A DNA stretch of 64,000 nt from Bacteroidota bacterium (lineage in GTDB: Bacteria; Bacteroidota; Bacteroidia; Chitinophagales; BACL12). A program made the translations under genes and the position numbers. How positions within the stretch are numbered: the first letter of the stretch is position 1; the number at the start of each line of letters is the position of its first letter. Positions 17,279 through 26,087 of this stretch are shown one piece after another. The notes under the pieces were generated by a model. It ran no database searches. It saw nothing but the letters and a program-made list of their open reading frames with translations, and was not told the origin of the DNA. The stretch lies in assembly GCA_016715425.1 (NCBI GenBank), contig JADKAC010000002.1:124001-188000 (forward strand), read 5' to 3'.

Positions 17279-20200
17279 ATGGCAACCACAAATACAACAA
17301 AACAAGAATTTCCAAACCACATCTCCGGCAAAATCAGTCTAAAAGACACAGGAGCAGGTATACCAAATCTGCTAGTAATTATTTATGATTTAGACCCGGG
17401 TGCTAAGCCCGAAGAATTTATTAACAGCCTTTCTGTCGATTTTCCAAAGGCTAAAGCCATAATAAAAGAAGGTGAAATGCCCAAGAATACTTTAGGCTTT
17501 TTGGGTGACAGGTTAGGTTCAGTACTTACCACCGCAGATGGCACATTTGAGCTTAACTATGAAAACAAGGAGTTTCAGGTGTTAACCGAAACCGAAAAAC
17601 GTCCTGATTTATTTTTAATGGTATTAGCGCCTGAAGAAGCGGGTCGGTCTTTTGCGAATACGATATTATATTATTCGTCTGAGATACGACAAAATGCAGG
17701 AAGAAATGAAAATTACTTTATTCAGTTAACTGACAAAACATTTATCGAGAAAAACATTGAAATACCCAAAACCAATTCAAAACCAGACCCGACAAATGTA
17801 ATTGAGAATTTTAAAGCTCTTGAATCATTTAATAATGCGTTTAATGCTGAATTACTGGTACATGAGAAAGAAAAAGTGACACAAAAAAAAGCCAAGCTAG
17901 TTAAATCAAAAAAAGTGTTCAGGCAGATTTTTGCACCTAAGCCTGTGCCTAATGATGGCAGCTTTGTAACCTTTGTGGAAGAAGAAGAAAGAGTTGCAGA
18001 TAAATTGAATGGACATATGGGCAACCAAATGATCAAAAAAAACAATGCTATCCAAAATCATATTAATGAAAACAAGGGAATTGAGGTAAGTTTCGTATTG
18101 AACCCTGCTAACATTATAGCTTTGGGATTGGAAACATCGAGTGAAACAAATAAGTTGTTTAATGATATACAAACCACAGAACCTTTAAAAAGCTTATTGC
18201 ACAAAATGAACGCAGCGGGTTCTAACAATTTAATTTTAACCAGCACTAATCCTATTATAAAAAAGTCTCTCATAAAAAGTGATGACACCGTTTGTGCAGC
18301 AAAAAAGTTAGATATTGGTAATGAAAATAATCCATTAGATACTAAAGAACAAATTCCCTTCTCTAGCCTGCCAGAAGCTGCTAAAACATATATAATAGGC
18401 AATCACGGAGGGGAATTAAATGTTTTTATAGTTTTTAAATATATTTCAACAGAAAATATAATTCGTTTTGAAACCAAATTGCTCGATAATACCTTGCTGC
18501 GCTTTGATGCTTATGGCGATAATGCAAATGTAATTAGCAACACCCCGTTAACCACAGCAGAAATTGCAGGATACGTAAAAAAGACAATAAGTGATGTTCG
18601 TTCCTTAAAAGAATTAACCGATTCAAAAGGCAAGGCAGACCAAAATGCTATAAATGAAAATGTAAATAATTTCAACCTTAAAAAAGGCCCTGCTGAACAG
18701 GCTTCATTTTTCGATTTTCATGTGTTGAACATAGCATTCGGTCACATCTGGCAACAAATAATAGATGATACTCCTGCACAACTGGCAGCAGAGCTAAAAG
18801 AAATTGCGACCAAACGTGGAAATGATTTACCTGATGGTATTAAATCTGTAACAGCAGTACTGAGTGCTTTTAACTTTATGAAAAAAGCGTTTAGTAATCC
18901 TCCACAGGAGGTTATAAGTAATTTTGATATTACTTATGAAGAGTGGAATGCAATGGAATTAGAGGCTCAGAATAAATTAAAAAATATATGCATAGCGATT
19001 AACAAAGCAAATGCAGGATTAATATTTCTCCCAGAAGAAACTCACATCGGTAACTTCGGCTGGAGTAATATTTTGTCCACTACTACTGCTGATGGATACA
19101 AAAGAGTATCAACCCAAGTAGCCCAGCAATATATCCAAGAACTAAAAGCACAAGGCGATTTGCTAATTGACTACATGCGTAATAGCAGCAGTAGGGCATT
19201 TCATAAAATTTTAACTGACCTGGATAAATCGCTAAAATCAAACTACGCATTTAATATTTTTGGCGCTGACGACAGTGCAAAGGCTATCAACTTTGGCTTA
19301 TTGAATACCTACAGGCAAAAATGGGAACCTGTTGCATATCAAGTAGGCAATTTGATAAAATCTATTCCCTTAGCCCCAAAAGAAGAAAAAAAATATTCTC
19401 TAAAAACCACTTTCAACAGAAAAAGAACTGAAAAAGAAGCTAAAAAAAATAACACTTCACTTACGCAGGAACAAAATACTACTTCAAGAGCTGAGGAGGA
19501 AATTGTTGCTAAGGCAAATAACAAATCAGACTTTAAATTAGGAGCAGAAGGCAGTTATGGTAGTGTTAAAGTCACTTCTTCATTAGGCCTTGAAGCTGCA
19601 AAAGAATCATCTCAAAACAAAAAAGACTTTAGAGAATCAGTTTTGAAAGCTACACAGGATTTTAAAGAAGAAAGAAGTGTGGAGATTAATACCGAAGAAT
19701 CCTACGGCTCTGAATACACAGAATCGGGAACTATTTTAAATCCTAATGATGAATTGGCAGTAACTTATCTTTTTTATGAATTACAAAAACGGTTTAAAGT
19801 TTCGGAACAATTATACCGTGTAATGCCGGTTGTTTTAGTTGCACAGGATGTGCCGGCACCTGACGAGATAACAGAAGCATGGATAATTGCAAACGACTGG
19901 ATTTTAAACCGGGTTTTATTAGATGACAGTTTCCGGCCTGCATTGCAATATATAGCGCAAAAAAATGTAGGGGATGATTTTTCGATTAGAGAATATCGGA
20001 GAAACCTGCGTACACAGCGCCAGTTGGTTGAAACACTAAAAAGAGAATTAGCCTCATTAAACCATGATGCTGATGGCCGCTATCGATCCTTAGAAAGAGC
20101 CATTGCAACAAGAATAAGGGCACAGGAAAACGAAGAGACCGATAGCTGGTGGGATAACTTTAAAGAAACTTTTTCAGGAGATGCAGCAGAAAATCCGGAA

Positions 20201-21154
20201 GCTGCGAAAGCAAGAGAAATGGCAGCCCGTGATGCTCAAGCCTATGCGGCAGATAAAGCGCAAAAAACCGGACTCAATTTGCAAAGTGAAATAAACGCAT
20301 TGCAAAGCATGACGGCCGATTATAATAAAGCCTTACGTGACCATCTCGACAAAAAAACAATGGTAGAACGTTTACTGTTGCACATTAAAAACAATATCAT
20401 TCACTACATGCAGTCCATTTGGGCTATGGAGCCGCCAGATCAACGTTATATGCGACTGCTTAATGTAGAAATACCTCAGTTCGAAATGGAATCAATGGAT
20501 TGTGAAATACTGCAAAAACCGGAAAAAGACCTTTTTCAACAATTTAGAGCGGATGGCGAAACGCTACATAAAGCTTGGATAAAACCTGTAATAAAACAAT
20601 CGGCTAATTCTAAAACACTAGTGGAAGTAGCAGACTTAGATTCTATCATTGGTTTTAAAGGAAACTACATTGCCTTCCCAATGAAGAAGCACAATGCTTT
20701 AACAGAGATTATGGCTATGCCTTATGTTGATGCAACCTTTGGCGCAATGGATCCCGACCAGTTAAGCAATATTAGCCTCGAAGATTATTCACGTTATGTG
20801 TGTGCCCTTAGGCAAGAATTAACCGAAGATGAATTTAACGCTTTAAAAGATACCTTAAAAGAATGGCTTGAAATGCTTTTAGCCGACCCACTGCGTAATG
20901 GCGATGAAATTATTGTGCCTACCAGCTCGCTTTATATAGAAATGCTGGTATCAGCTAATAGCTTGCTAGAAGACTTTAAACTAAAACACCGTGAATGGGA
21001 TGTGTACAAAGTACAGCAGGAAGTACAAATGGCAGCTTTGGAGAACCTACGTATGGCGCAACGCATTTTAGATAAAAAACTGGAAGACCCTAAGATTGAT
21101 AAGAGTGTTGTTATTAACGGATTAACTACAGGCATGAACGTTACCACAGAATAA
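17279..21154 (+). CDS. 1291-aa protein of unknown function with N-terminal transthyretin-like domain
   Basis: I do not recognise this protein as a named family. Residues about 12-150 look like a transthyretin/carboxypeptidase-regulatory beta-sandwich (ISGKISLKDTGAGIPNLLVI; TTADGTFELNYENKEF; PDLFLMVLAPEE). A long mixed alpha/beta body follows. A charged, low-complexity segment (about 700-810, KEEKKYSLKTTFNRKRTEKE) is followed by NPNDELAVTYLFYELQKRF. A coiled-coil-like stretch spans about 905-1045. The C-terminal region has VADLDSIIGFKGNYIAFPMK (from 1116), then PTSSLYIEML and a helix of LEDFKLKHREW type. There is no signal peptide, membrane helix or type IX sorting domain. The gene lies 17 bp upstream of the 1126-aa gene. 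Confidence 0.9.
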   Translation: MATTNTTKQEFPNHISGKISLKDTGAGIPNLLVIIYDLDPGAKPEEFINSLSVDFPKAKAIIKEGEMPKNTLGFLGDRLGSVLTTADGTFELNYENKEFQVLTETEKRPDLFLMVLAPEEAGRSFANTILYYSSEIRQNAGRNENYFIQLTDKTFIEKNIEIPKTNSKPDPTNVIENFKALESFNNAFNAELLVHEKEKVTQKKAKLVKSKKVFRQIFAPKPVPNDGSFVTFVEEEERVADKLNGHMGNQMIKKNNAIQNHINENKGIEVSFVLNPANIIALGLETSSETNKLFNDIQTTEPLKSLLHKMNAAGSNNLILTSTNPIIKKSLIKSDDTVCAAKKLDIGNENNPLDTKEQIPFSSLPEAAKTYIIGNHGGELNVFIVFKYISTENIIRFETKLLDNTLLRFDAYGDNANVISNTPLTTAEIAGYVKKTISDVRSLKELTDSKGKADQNAINENVNNFNLKKGPAEQASFFDFHVLNIAFGHIWQQIIDDTPAQLAAELKEIATKRGNDLPDGIKSVTAVLSAFNFMKKAFSNPPQEVISNFDITYEEWNAMELEAQNKLKNICIAINKANAGLIFLPEETHIGNFGWSNILSTTTADGYKRVSTQVAQQYIQELKAQGDLLIDYMRNSSSRAFHKILTDLDKSLKSNYAFNIFGADDSAKAINFGLLNTYRQKWEPVAYQVGNLIKSIPLAPKEEKKYSLKTTFNRKRTEKEAKKNNTSLTQEQNTTSRAEEEIVAKANNKSDFKLGAEGSYGSVKVTSSLGLEAAKESSQNKKDFRESVLKATQDFKEERSVEINTEESYGSEYTESGTILNPNDELAVTYLFYELQKRFKVSEQLYRVMPVVLVAQDVPAPDEITEAWIIANDWILNRVLLDDSFRPALQYIAQKNVGDDFSIREYRRNLRTQRQLVETLKRELASLNHDADGRYRSLERAIATRIRAQENEETDSWWDNFKETFSGDAAENPEAAKAREMAARDAQAYAADKAQKTGLNLQSEINALQSMTADYNKALRDHLDKKTMVERLLLHIKNNIIHYMQSIWAMEPPDQRYMRLLNVEIPQFEMESMDCEILQKPEKDLFQQFRADGETLHKAWIKPVIKQSANSKTLVEVADLDSIIGFKGNYIAFPMKKHNALTEIMAMPYVDATFGAMDPDQLSNISLEDYSRYVCALRQELTEDEFNALKDTLKEWLEMLLADPLRNGDEIIVPTSSLYIEMLVSANSLLEDFKLKHREWDVYKVQQEVQMAALENLRMAQRILDKKLEDPKIDKSVVINGLTTGMNVTTE

Positions 21155-21171
21155 AATTAAAACGGGATCAC

Positions 21172-24100
21172 ATGGAAGATAGTAACCCTGATTACAACCG
21201 CGGCAATAATGGGGTAACAGAAGAAAGCCGCTGTGTAAAAAAGGAAGATTCTTTGTACTCACAGCAAACCGGTGATGATATGACGGGGCCGGCGTCACCA
21301 TTGGATTTGTTTATATTGCGGGGAACTTCAGCAAGTTCAAGGCTTACTTCAACACCTCATTTTGGTTATTCTTCGACAGGAGTAACACCTGTTCCACTAT
21401 TTGTTCCACCGCCACCGCCCCAGGATGAGAAGTTACACTCAACGCTCCGAAAAGAAAGTGACAAAATATACAAGAAAAATAAGGAATGGTGGAATATGCT
21501 TCGCCTTGATAAATTCAATCCATTTGAACCACTGGATCCAGTTGTGTTACCAAATTCTTATGCAAACAGGGTAATGCTTACACAACGATATTTCAATGAA
21601 AGTGGAGTTTCAGAAAATCTTTTTCTTGAAACCCAAAAAATCGAGGAAGATGGTATTTTTGGAATTAGTTCAATGGCCTGTCTCTTTGTGATTTGGCAAT
21701 TATATCATAACAAACATGATTACATTATTGAAACTCTGAAAAAAGCCCAAGCTAGATATAAGATATTATCCTGTATAAAAGAACTGGATAAAAGAATAAA
21801 AGTGACTAAAACTGATGATGAAAAATTATTGATTGATCTAGAAAAATATGTGTTTGCATCGCTTTACAAACCAGAAGCATTAGTTAAGTGGTATTTCGAT
21901 TCTGATATAGAAGCGATAGCTGCATTTTTGATCCAAAATCACCGGATTGCAATTACAGACCCCAATAATGAATGGGGATTTTTAGATGAAACCAGTCTTA
22001 AAGAAAGTGACGAAAGCGATGAATTGAATACAGCTATTGCTATTTCAAAAAGCATCAATGGTATTTTTGCAGTGTTCGCAAAGCACGAAGACGATGCTGT
22101 GAACATGCAAAAGAATCTCAGTTTTAATGAGAAAGTTCAGGTCTTAAGAATATTGTATGCCAATAAGCCTATTAAAACGTATGGAATATTTTATGAGGTA
22201 GAGCGGCCATATTTTCATCCCATTGATCTTGATGGAATCAATCCGAAAAAAAACTACAAAGAACTTTCGTTAAGGTTCCTATTAAAAAACCCTGATTATG
22301 TTGATAAAATAGAACCAGTTTTGAAAATAGTTTTTCCTAAAACAAGAGCAGTTCTGGGTGCAAAGAAAAAAACAAGGATACAGTCATTTAAAAATACTGC
22401 ATTGGGTCTGTTCTACTATCTACCTGTATTTGGAGCAAAAGAATTCACAGCGGCAAAAAAATATATTTCTGATATTGTTATTGAACAGGAAGCTAAATCA
22501 CAGGCTGCAATGCAGCTTTTTGCCCAAATACAGAGTGAGAGTAAAAGAAGATTAAAAGAACCTGCGGATATTGACAACCCTGAAGTGTTAATTGATATGC
22601 TTACCTGGCCGTTAGGTCCACAGACTACAAACTCTGTAAAACTGCTTACTCTTTACAAAAAATCTGAAGACACTTTTTTTCTTATCGTAAAATTTGATAA
22701 AGGGGAAGCTTTTGTTTTGACTAATCGCCAGATAAATGAAAGCAGGGCAATTGCTTTTGTAAATGATAAACTACCGCTTAGAATGGGATCATTTAAGCCT
22801 CCGGATAATATTCAAAGAATCGATACCCAGGAATTTGCTGTTAAGAAAAGAAGTGACGGCTCTATGGAAATAAGTTATCCAAGAAGTGATTATCCTTTAA
22901 AATACCCTCTGCTTAGTTGTGACACTTTTGATCCGGTAAAAGTCCAGATTGGCTTACTCGACCCTGATGCAAGTACTGCAACTCAATTTGTGAGAGATAC
23001 TTTTACATCTAGGAACTGGTCGGTACAGTCAATATGGTGCCTTGGTGCCGTTCTGGACGAAGTCGCAAAAGAAGTAAAAGATAGTGTCAGAACTGCACAA
23101 GGAATGCAGGGTCTTGATTTGGTCATTACAACTGTTACTGCAATTTTTACTTTGTACTCTCCTTTAAAAGCTAGTGCCGCAACAGGAACAATTCAACTGG
23201 CATCGGGAATAACCATCTCTTTAACACGAAAACTAATCACTAATTTATTCTGGTTTGCTGTTTCAGAGGGAATTGCCCAAAAAATAATGGATTTTGATGC
23301 CAGAATCAATTCGGATAAAGTAAACTATACAGATGATGAGCGAAAAACATGGAACACTTTTAAGTTTGGTCTATTGATTTTTGGCGGAACGATGATTATC
23401 AGGCAGGCGTGGAAAGGGTTAAAAGCAATGGGATCAACAGCCTTTAAAAATGCTTTTCTTGAAGTAGAGGAATTGATAAAAGCGGAAAGTAAAACTTTAA
23501 AGTCTGCAACAGTATTAGGAAAAGCTACTGAACGATTATACAAGATCACGGAAGGTATAAAAGATTTTAAAGCTTATGCAAAAGATGTAATGGATCTTAG
23601 CTCTGTTACACTAAGAGACCTGGCTGATAATCAAATCGCATTGCTAAAAACTTTGCCTGATTGGGCATTGAACTTTATCAAAGGAATGAGCGATGAATTG
23701 GTGCGGTTGTTGTTTGGATGTAAATCACCTTGTAAAGTTGATTTGCCTTATATTAAAAAATCGCTTGGAGAAAAAGTACTTGAGTTATTTAATATTAAAA
23801 AAATAAAAGGAATACTGCCAGCCGAAATTACCCTTATAAATAATACGTTTATTACTTCGATTGATCGTTTGATAAAACATGCTATTGTTTATGCTAAGAA
23901 TATAGATACAATAAAAGGCTTTATTACTGAAGAATTATTCTTTTATTCGGCTGCTTATAAAAGAATTTTAGCCGAAACAGTAGAAAGAGCTATCAAAATG
24001 AAGTTTGATCCGTCAGAAATACTACTCATAAAAGATATAAGAGGAATGGCTCCAAAACTAAAAACTGCCGGAGCATTGGGACAGCTGACTGATGGTGCCC

Positions 24101-24552
24101 TTGTAGTAATAAGAAAAGGTAAACTATATGTTTTGGCTGTCTTTGAATCAAAATCAAAAAGTAATTATAAAGAGCTTGTTCAAAAAAGAGGTGAAACTAC
24201 TGGACAACTTATGGCTGATTTCGAACGTTTTAAATTGGAAGGAGAAAGCGTAACTTTTACTACAAAAAAAATTGATCCAGTAACTCTTATGGAAATAGAA
24301 GAGATTCATATTTTTAAATCTGAAGACGTTGTGATTAGCTATAAAAAACCAACTGCTTGGGTCGGGATCATTCCTCCCAAAATATTAAATATAAAAACGA
24401 AAACAGAACTACTAACAAAAGCAAAGGAATTATTCAAAGATTTTGAATTGGTCGAAGGCGAAGTAAGAGATGAGATAATCAAAAATCTTGCTAAGTCAAT
24501 GGTTGATATTATTTCTGACTTAAACCTTGATAAAATTGTTACCAACAAATAA
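21172..24552 (+). CDS. 1126-aa protein with hydrophobic middle and PD-(D/E)XK-like C-terminal module
   Basis: Unrecognised as a whole. Residues 1-85 are disordered and end in a proline run (PLFVPPPPPQ). The body to about 600 is alpha/beta. Residues about 645-745 hold hydrophobic spans (LDLVITTVTAIFTLYSP; TRKLITNLFWFAVSEG; FGLLIFGGTMII), possibly membrane-inserting. The last 210 residues suggest a restriction-endonuclease-like fold: an acidic helix (TEELFFYSAAYKRILAE, E920/E921), then D974 in LTDGALVVI and, 18 residues on, E992-S-K994 in VFESKSKS, on adjacent strands. Such a module at the end of a long chain recalls polymorphic toxins. No immunity gene is recognisable downstream, so nuclease toxicity is inference. 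No signal peptide. Confidence 0.88.
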   Translation: MEDSNPDYNRGNNGVTEESRCVKKEDSLYSQQTGDDMTGPASPLDLFILRGTSASSRLTSTPHFGYSSTGVTPVPLFVPPPPPQDEKLHSTLRKESDKIYKKNKEWWNMLRLDKFNPFEPLDPVVLPNSYANRVMLTQRYFNESGVSENLFLETQKIEEDGIFGISSMACLFVIWQLYHNKHDYIIETLKKAQARYKILSCIKELDKRIKVTKTDDEKLLIDLEKYVFASLYKPEALVKWYFDSDIEAIAAFLIQNHRIAITDPNNEWGFLDETSLKESDESDELNTAIAISKSINGIFAVFAKHEDDAVNMQKNLSFNEKVQVLRILYANKPIKTYGIFYEVERPYFHPIDLDGINPKKNYKELSLRFLLKNPDYVDKIEPVLKIVFPKTRAVLGAKKKTRIQSFKNTALGLFYYLPVFGAKEFTAAKKYISDIVIEQEAKSQAAMQLFAQIQSESKRRLKEPADIDNPEVLIDMLTWPLGPQTTNSVKLLTLYKKSEDTFFLIVKFDKGEAFVLTNRQINESRAIAFVNDKLPLRMGSFKPPDNIQRIDTQEFAVKKRSDGSMEISYPRSDYPLKYPLLSCDTFDPVKVQIGLLDPDASTATQFVRDTFTSRNWSVQSIWCLGAVLDEVAKEVKDSVRTAQGMQGLDLVITTVTAIFTLYSPLKASAATGTIQLASGITISLTRKLITNLFWFAVSEGIAQKIMDFDARINSDKVNYTDDERKTWNTFKFGLLIFGGTMIIRQAWKGLKAMGSTAFKNAFLEVEELIKAESKTLKSATVLGKATERLYKITEGIKDFKAYAKDVMDLSSVTLRDLADNQIALLKTLPDWALNFIKGMSDELVRLLFGCKSPCKVDLPYIKKSLGEKVLELFNIKKIKGILPAEITLINNTFITSIDRLIKHAIVYAKNIDTIKGFITEELFFYSAAYKRILAETVERAIKMKFDPSEILLIKDIRGMAPKLKTAGALGQLTDGALVVIRKGKLYVLAVFESKSKSNYKELVQKRGETTGQLMADFERFKLEGESVTFTTKKIDPVTLMEIEEIHIFKSEDVVISYKKPTAWVGIIPPKILNIKTKTELLTKAKELFKDFELVEGEVRDEIIKNLAKSMVDIISDLNLDKIVTNK

Positions 24553-24608
24553 AATATTTCGTTTATGACAGGCAGCAACAATATTAATATCCTCATTCAT
24601 CACTTTCC

Positions 24609-24700
24609 GTCGCCGCAGAGTTACCCGAAGGGAACTCTGCGAGCCATATACACCATTACTATTTTATTCCCCTATCGGTTGGTGGCTCACCGACCGATTA
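24609..24700 (+). repeat. Repeat B, left copy (two successive hairpins)
   Basis: First hairpin 24614-24641: CGCAGAGTT / AACTCTGCG enclosing CCC-GAA-GGG with one bulged A. Second hairpin 24674-24698: ATCGGTTGGTG / CACCGACCGAT with loop GCT. A diverged direct copy lies at 25416-25532, and the antitoxin-toxin pair lies between them. Confidence 0.7.
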
Positions 24701-24706
24701 AAATAT

Positions 24707-24802
24707 AAATAAGAAAAATTTTTAGGAGCTATTTCCAGATATTCACTTCAAGTTTTCGCCTTTCTGGTAGTGACAACCGTTACCAGAAAAGTAAGGAGCT
24801 CC
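24707..24802 (+). repeat. Island repeat A, right copy
   Basis: Starts AAATAAGAAAAATTT and TTAGGAGCTATTTCC, nearly identical to 15870-15898. It diverges in the middle, then shares CCGTTAC and an end GTAAGGAGCT. It is a direct copy of the left repeat across 8.7 kb. It lies immediately 5' of the toxin-antitoxin pair. Confidence 0.65.
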
Positions 24803-24848
24803 GTACCTCAAAAAAATTTAGTATTTTTAAAATCAAAATATTCCTACC

Positions 24849-25031
24849 ATGCTAAACAAGGATAAAGTAATAGAAACAATAAAACAATTGCCTGATAATT
24901 TTCAAATAGAAGAACTTTTTGAACGAATTTTATTACTTGAAAAAATAGAAAGAGGTTTGGAGCAAAGTACCCAAGGAAAAATTACTCCTGATGAAGAATT
25001 AGAAGATAAACTTCCTAAATGGCTCGCTTAA
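24849..25031 (+). CDS. Small antitoxin of a type II RelE/ParE module
   Basis: A 60-residue acidic, mostly helical protein (KVIETIKQLPDNFQIEELFE; then KIERGLEQSTQGKI). It matches the short antitoxins that precede ParE-type toxins in Bacteroidota, in which a conserved LP followed by an IEKIExGL-type helix is usual. It overlaps the toxin gene by 13 bp, which supports translational coupling. It would neutralise the toxin by binding it, and such proteins commonly autoregulate the operon. There is no classical ribbon-helix-helix pattern, so DNA binding is uncertain. Confidence 0.75.
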   Translation: MLNKDKVIETIKQLPDNFQIEELFERILLLEKIERGLEQSTQGKITPDEELEDKLPKWLA

Positions 25032-25348
25032 ATTGGACCGATCAATCTGTTCTTGATTTAATAAACATTTTTGATTTTATTGCTAAAGATTCTCGTCGTT
25101 TTGCAAAAATCACAATAGGGAAAATTAGAGATTCAGCCAAAAATATTCGGAATTATCCTTTGCTTGGTAAAATAGTTTCAGAGATAAATGTGGTTGAAAT
25201 AAGAGAAGTTATTATTGGAAATTATAGACTGATTTATCTTGTTGTCGAAAAAGATCGGGTTGATATTCTTACTGTTTTTCATTCATCGAGATTATTAGAT
25301 ATTGAAGAATTCAAAAGTCGAGTAGGTAGAGGGGAATCACATCTATAA
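25019..25348 (+). CDS. RelE/ParE-family toxin
   Basis: A 109-residue protein with the ParE layout: an N-terminal strand and long helix (LNWTDQSVLDLINIFDFIAK), a central segment with NIRNYPLLGKIV, then IREVIIGNYRLIYLVV and DILTVFHSSRLL, where the conserved arginine and the strand-4 tail lie. ParE members poison DNA gyrase, while RelE members cleave ribosome-bound mRNA; the H-S-S-R-L-L ending is closer to ParE. The pair lies between two copies of repeat B, suggesting a mobile or anciently inserted cassette. Confidence 0.85.
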   Translation: MARLNWTDQSVLDLINIFDFIAKDSRRFAKITIGKIRDSAKNIRNYPLLGKIVSEINVVEIREVIIGNYRLIYLVVEKDRVDILTVFHSSRLLDIEEFKSRVGRGESHL

Positions 25349-25415
25349 ACCTCTCATAGAACCTTACTCGAACCTCTCGATTCATAAAGATATTCTTAAC
25401 GCAATTCATATTCAT

Positions 25416-25532
25416 ATCGCCGCATAGTTAAACGAAGGGAACTCTGCGAGCAATAAGACATTATCCTATCGGTTGGTTTCTTTACCAACAGAAACCTACC
25501 TATAAGTAATCGGTCGGCGACCGGGAAACCAA
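25416..25532 (+). repeat. Repeat B, right copy
   Basis: Carries the same order of elements as 24609-24700: CGCATAGTT...GAAGGGAACTCTGCGAGC, then CCTATCGGTTGGT. Here the second hairpin is rebuilt as GGTTTC / GAAACC with GTTGGT / ACCAAC overlapping it, followed by CGGTCGGCGACCG. It flanks the toxin-antitoxin pair on its right. Confidence 0.6.
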
Positions 25533-25588
25533 ATTAAATTCCGTTTGTATTAATTTTAATTCCTGAAATCAACTACCATCAATTCGAA

Positions 25589-25795
25589 ATGATAAAATTA
25601 CTTCCCTACTTATTAAATCCTGTTTTAATGTCCTTGCTGCTTTTCAGTTTTCTGTTGATTTGCTTAATAGCTTTTATGTATTATCTAAAATCTACAAAGG
25701 ATAAAACCATGGATTCCGATAAAGCGGAAATCCCAATTGCCGATTTATTAATGCGTAATAAAAACAGAAAACCCCGCCGAGGAGGCAGGGTTTAA
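25589..25795 (+). CDS. Small single-pass membrane protein, unknown
   Basis: A 68-residue open frame with one strong hydrophobic span (residues 8-33, LNPVLMSLLLFSFLLICLIAF) and a short charged tail. No family is recognised. Its last codons (RKPRRGGRV) are formed by the stem of the terminator for the opposite gene, which argues that the tail, and perhaps the frame, is not under protein selection. No clear ribosome binding site or promoter is visible. Confidence 0.4.
   Translation: MIKLLPYLLNPVLMSLLLFSFLLICLIAFMYYLKSTKDKTMDSDKAEIPIADLLMRNKNRKPRRGGRV
25769..25793 (-). terminator. Intrinsic terminator for the small lipoprotein gene
   Basis: Stem AAACCC-GCC / GGC-GGGTTT with one C-A mismatch and a GAGGA loop. 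On the minus strand it runs into TTTCTGTTTTT. It lies 22 bp past the stop of the 72-aa lipoprotein gene. Confidence 0.75.
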
Positions 25796-25814
25796 AAAAA
25801 ATAATTCAGATAAA

Positions 25815-26033
25815 TTAATGAGCAGCTTCTGTAGTTTCAGTGGCTGTTTCAGTAACAGTTTCTGCAGCATCAGTAGTTGTTTCTTCTGCTGCTGTCATGG
25901 TTTCTGAAGCACCTTCCTGAACTTGTTCAGTCATGTCTTCTCCATCCATGTTATCTGTTTTGTCTGTTTTCTCGCTGCAAGCAACAAATGCAGTTAGTGC
26001 AATTGCTACAGCAAACATTGATAATTTTCTCAT
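25815..26033 (-). CDS. Small acidic Thr/Glu/Ala-rich lipoprotein
   Basis: A 72-residue protein with a lipoprotein signal (MRKLSMFAVAIALTAFVAC; lipobox FVAC, Cys 19). The remaining 53 residues are almost only Thr, Glu, Ala, Asp and Val (TETATETTEAA) and are certainly unstructured or weakly helical. Short, abundant lipoproteins of this kind are frequent in Bacteroidota, with no known function. A strong terminator follows it and der lies upstream on the same strand with a 54-bp gap. Confidence 0.75.
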   Translation of the reverse strand: MRKLSMFAVAIALTAFVACSEKTDKTDNMDGEDMTEQVQEGASETMTAAEETTTDAAETVTETATETTEAAH

Positions 26034-26087
26034 TGGCTTTTATTTTAGATTTATAATAGGCAAAATTAGATAATAAATAACCAATAC

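Noticed and set aside
24565..24708. 47-codon open frame after the 1126-aa gene, a possible immunity gene
   Set aside because: It is formed by the hairpins of repeat B, so its sequence is dictated by the repeat rather than by coding.
24609..25532. Integron attC sites
   Set aside because: The repeats have paired hairpins but no GTTRRRY/RYYYAAC core sites, and there is no integron integrase in the window.
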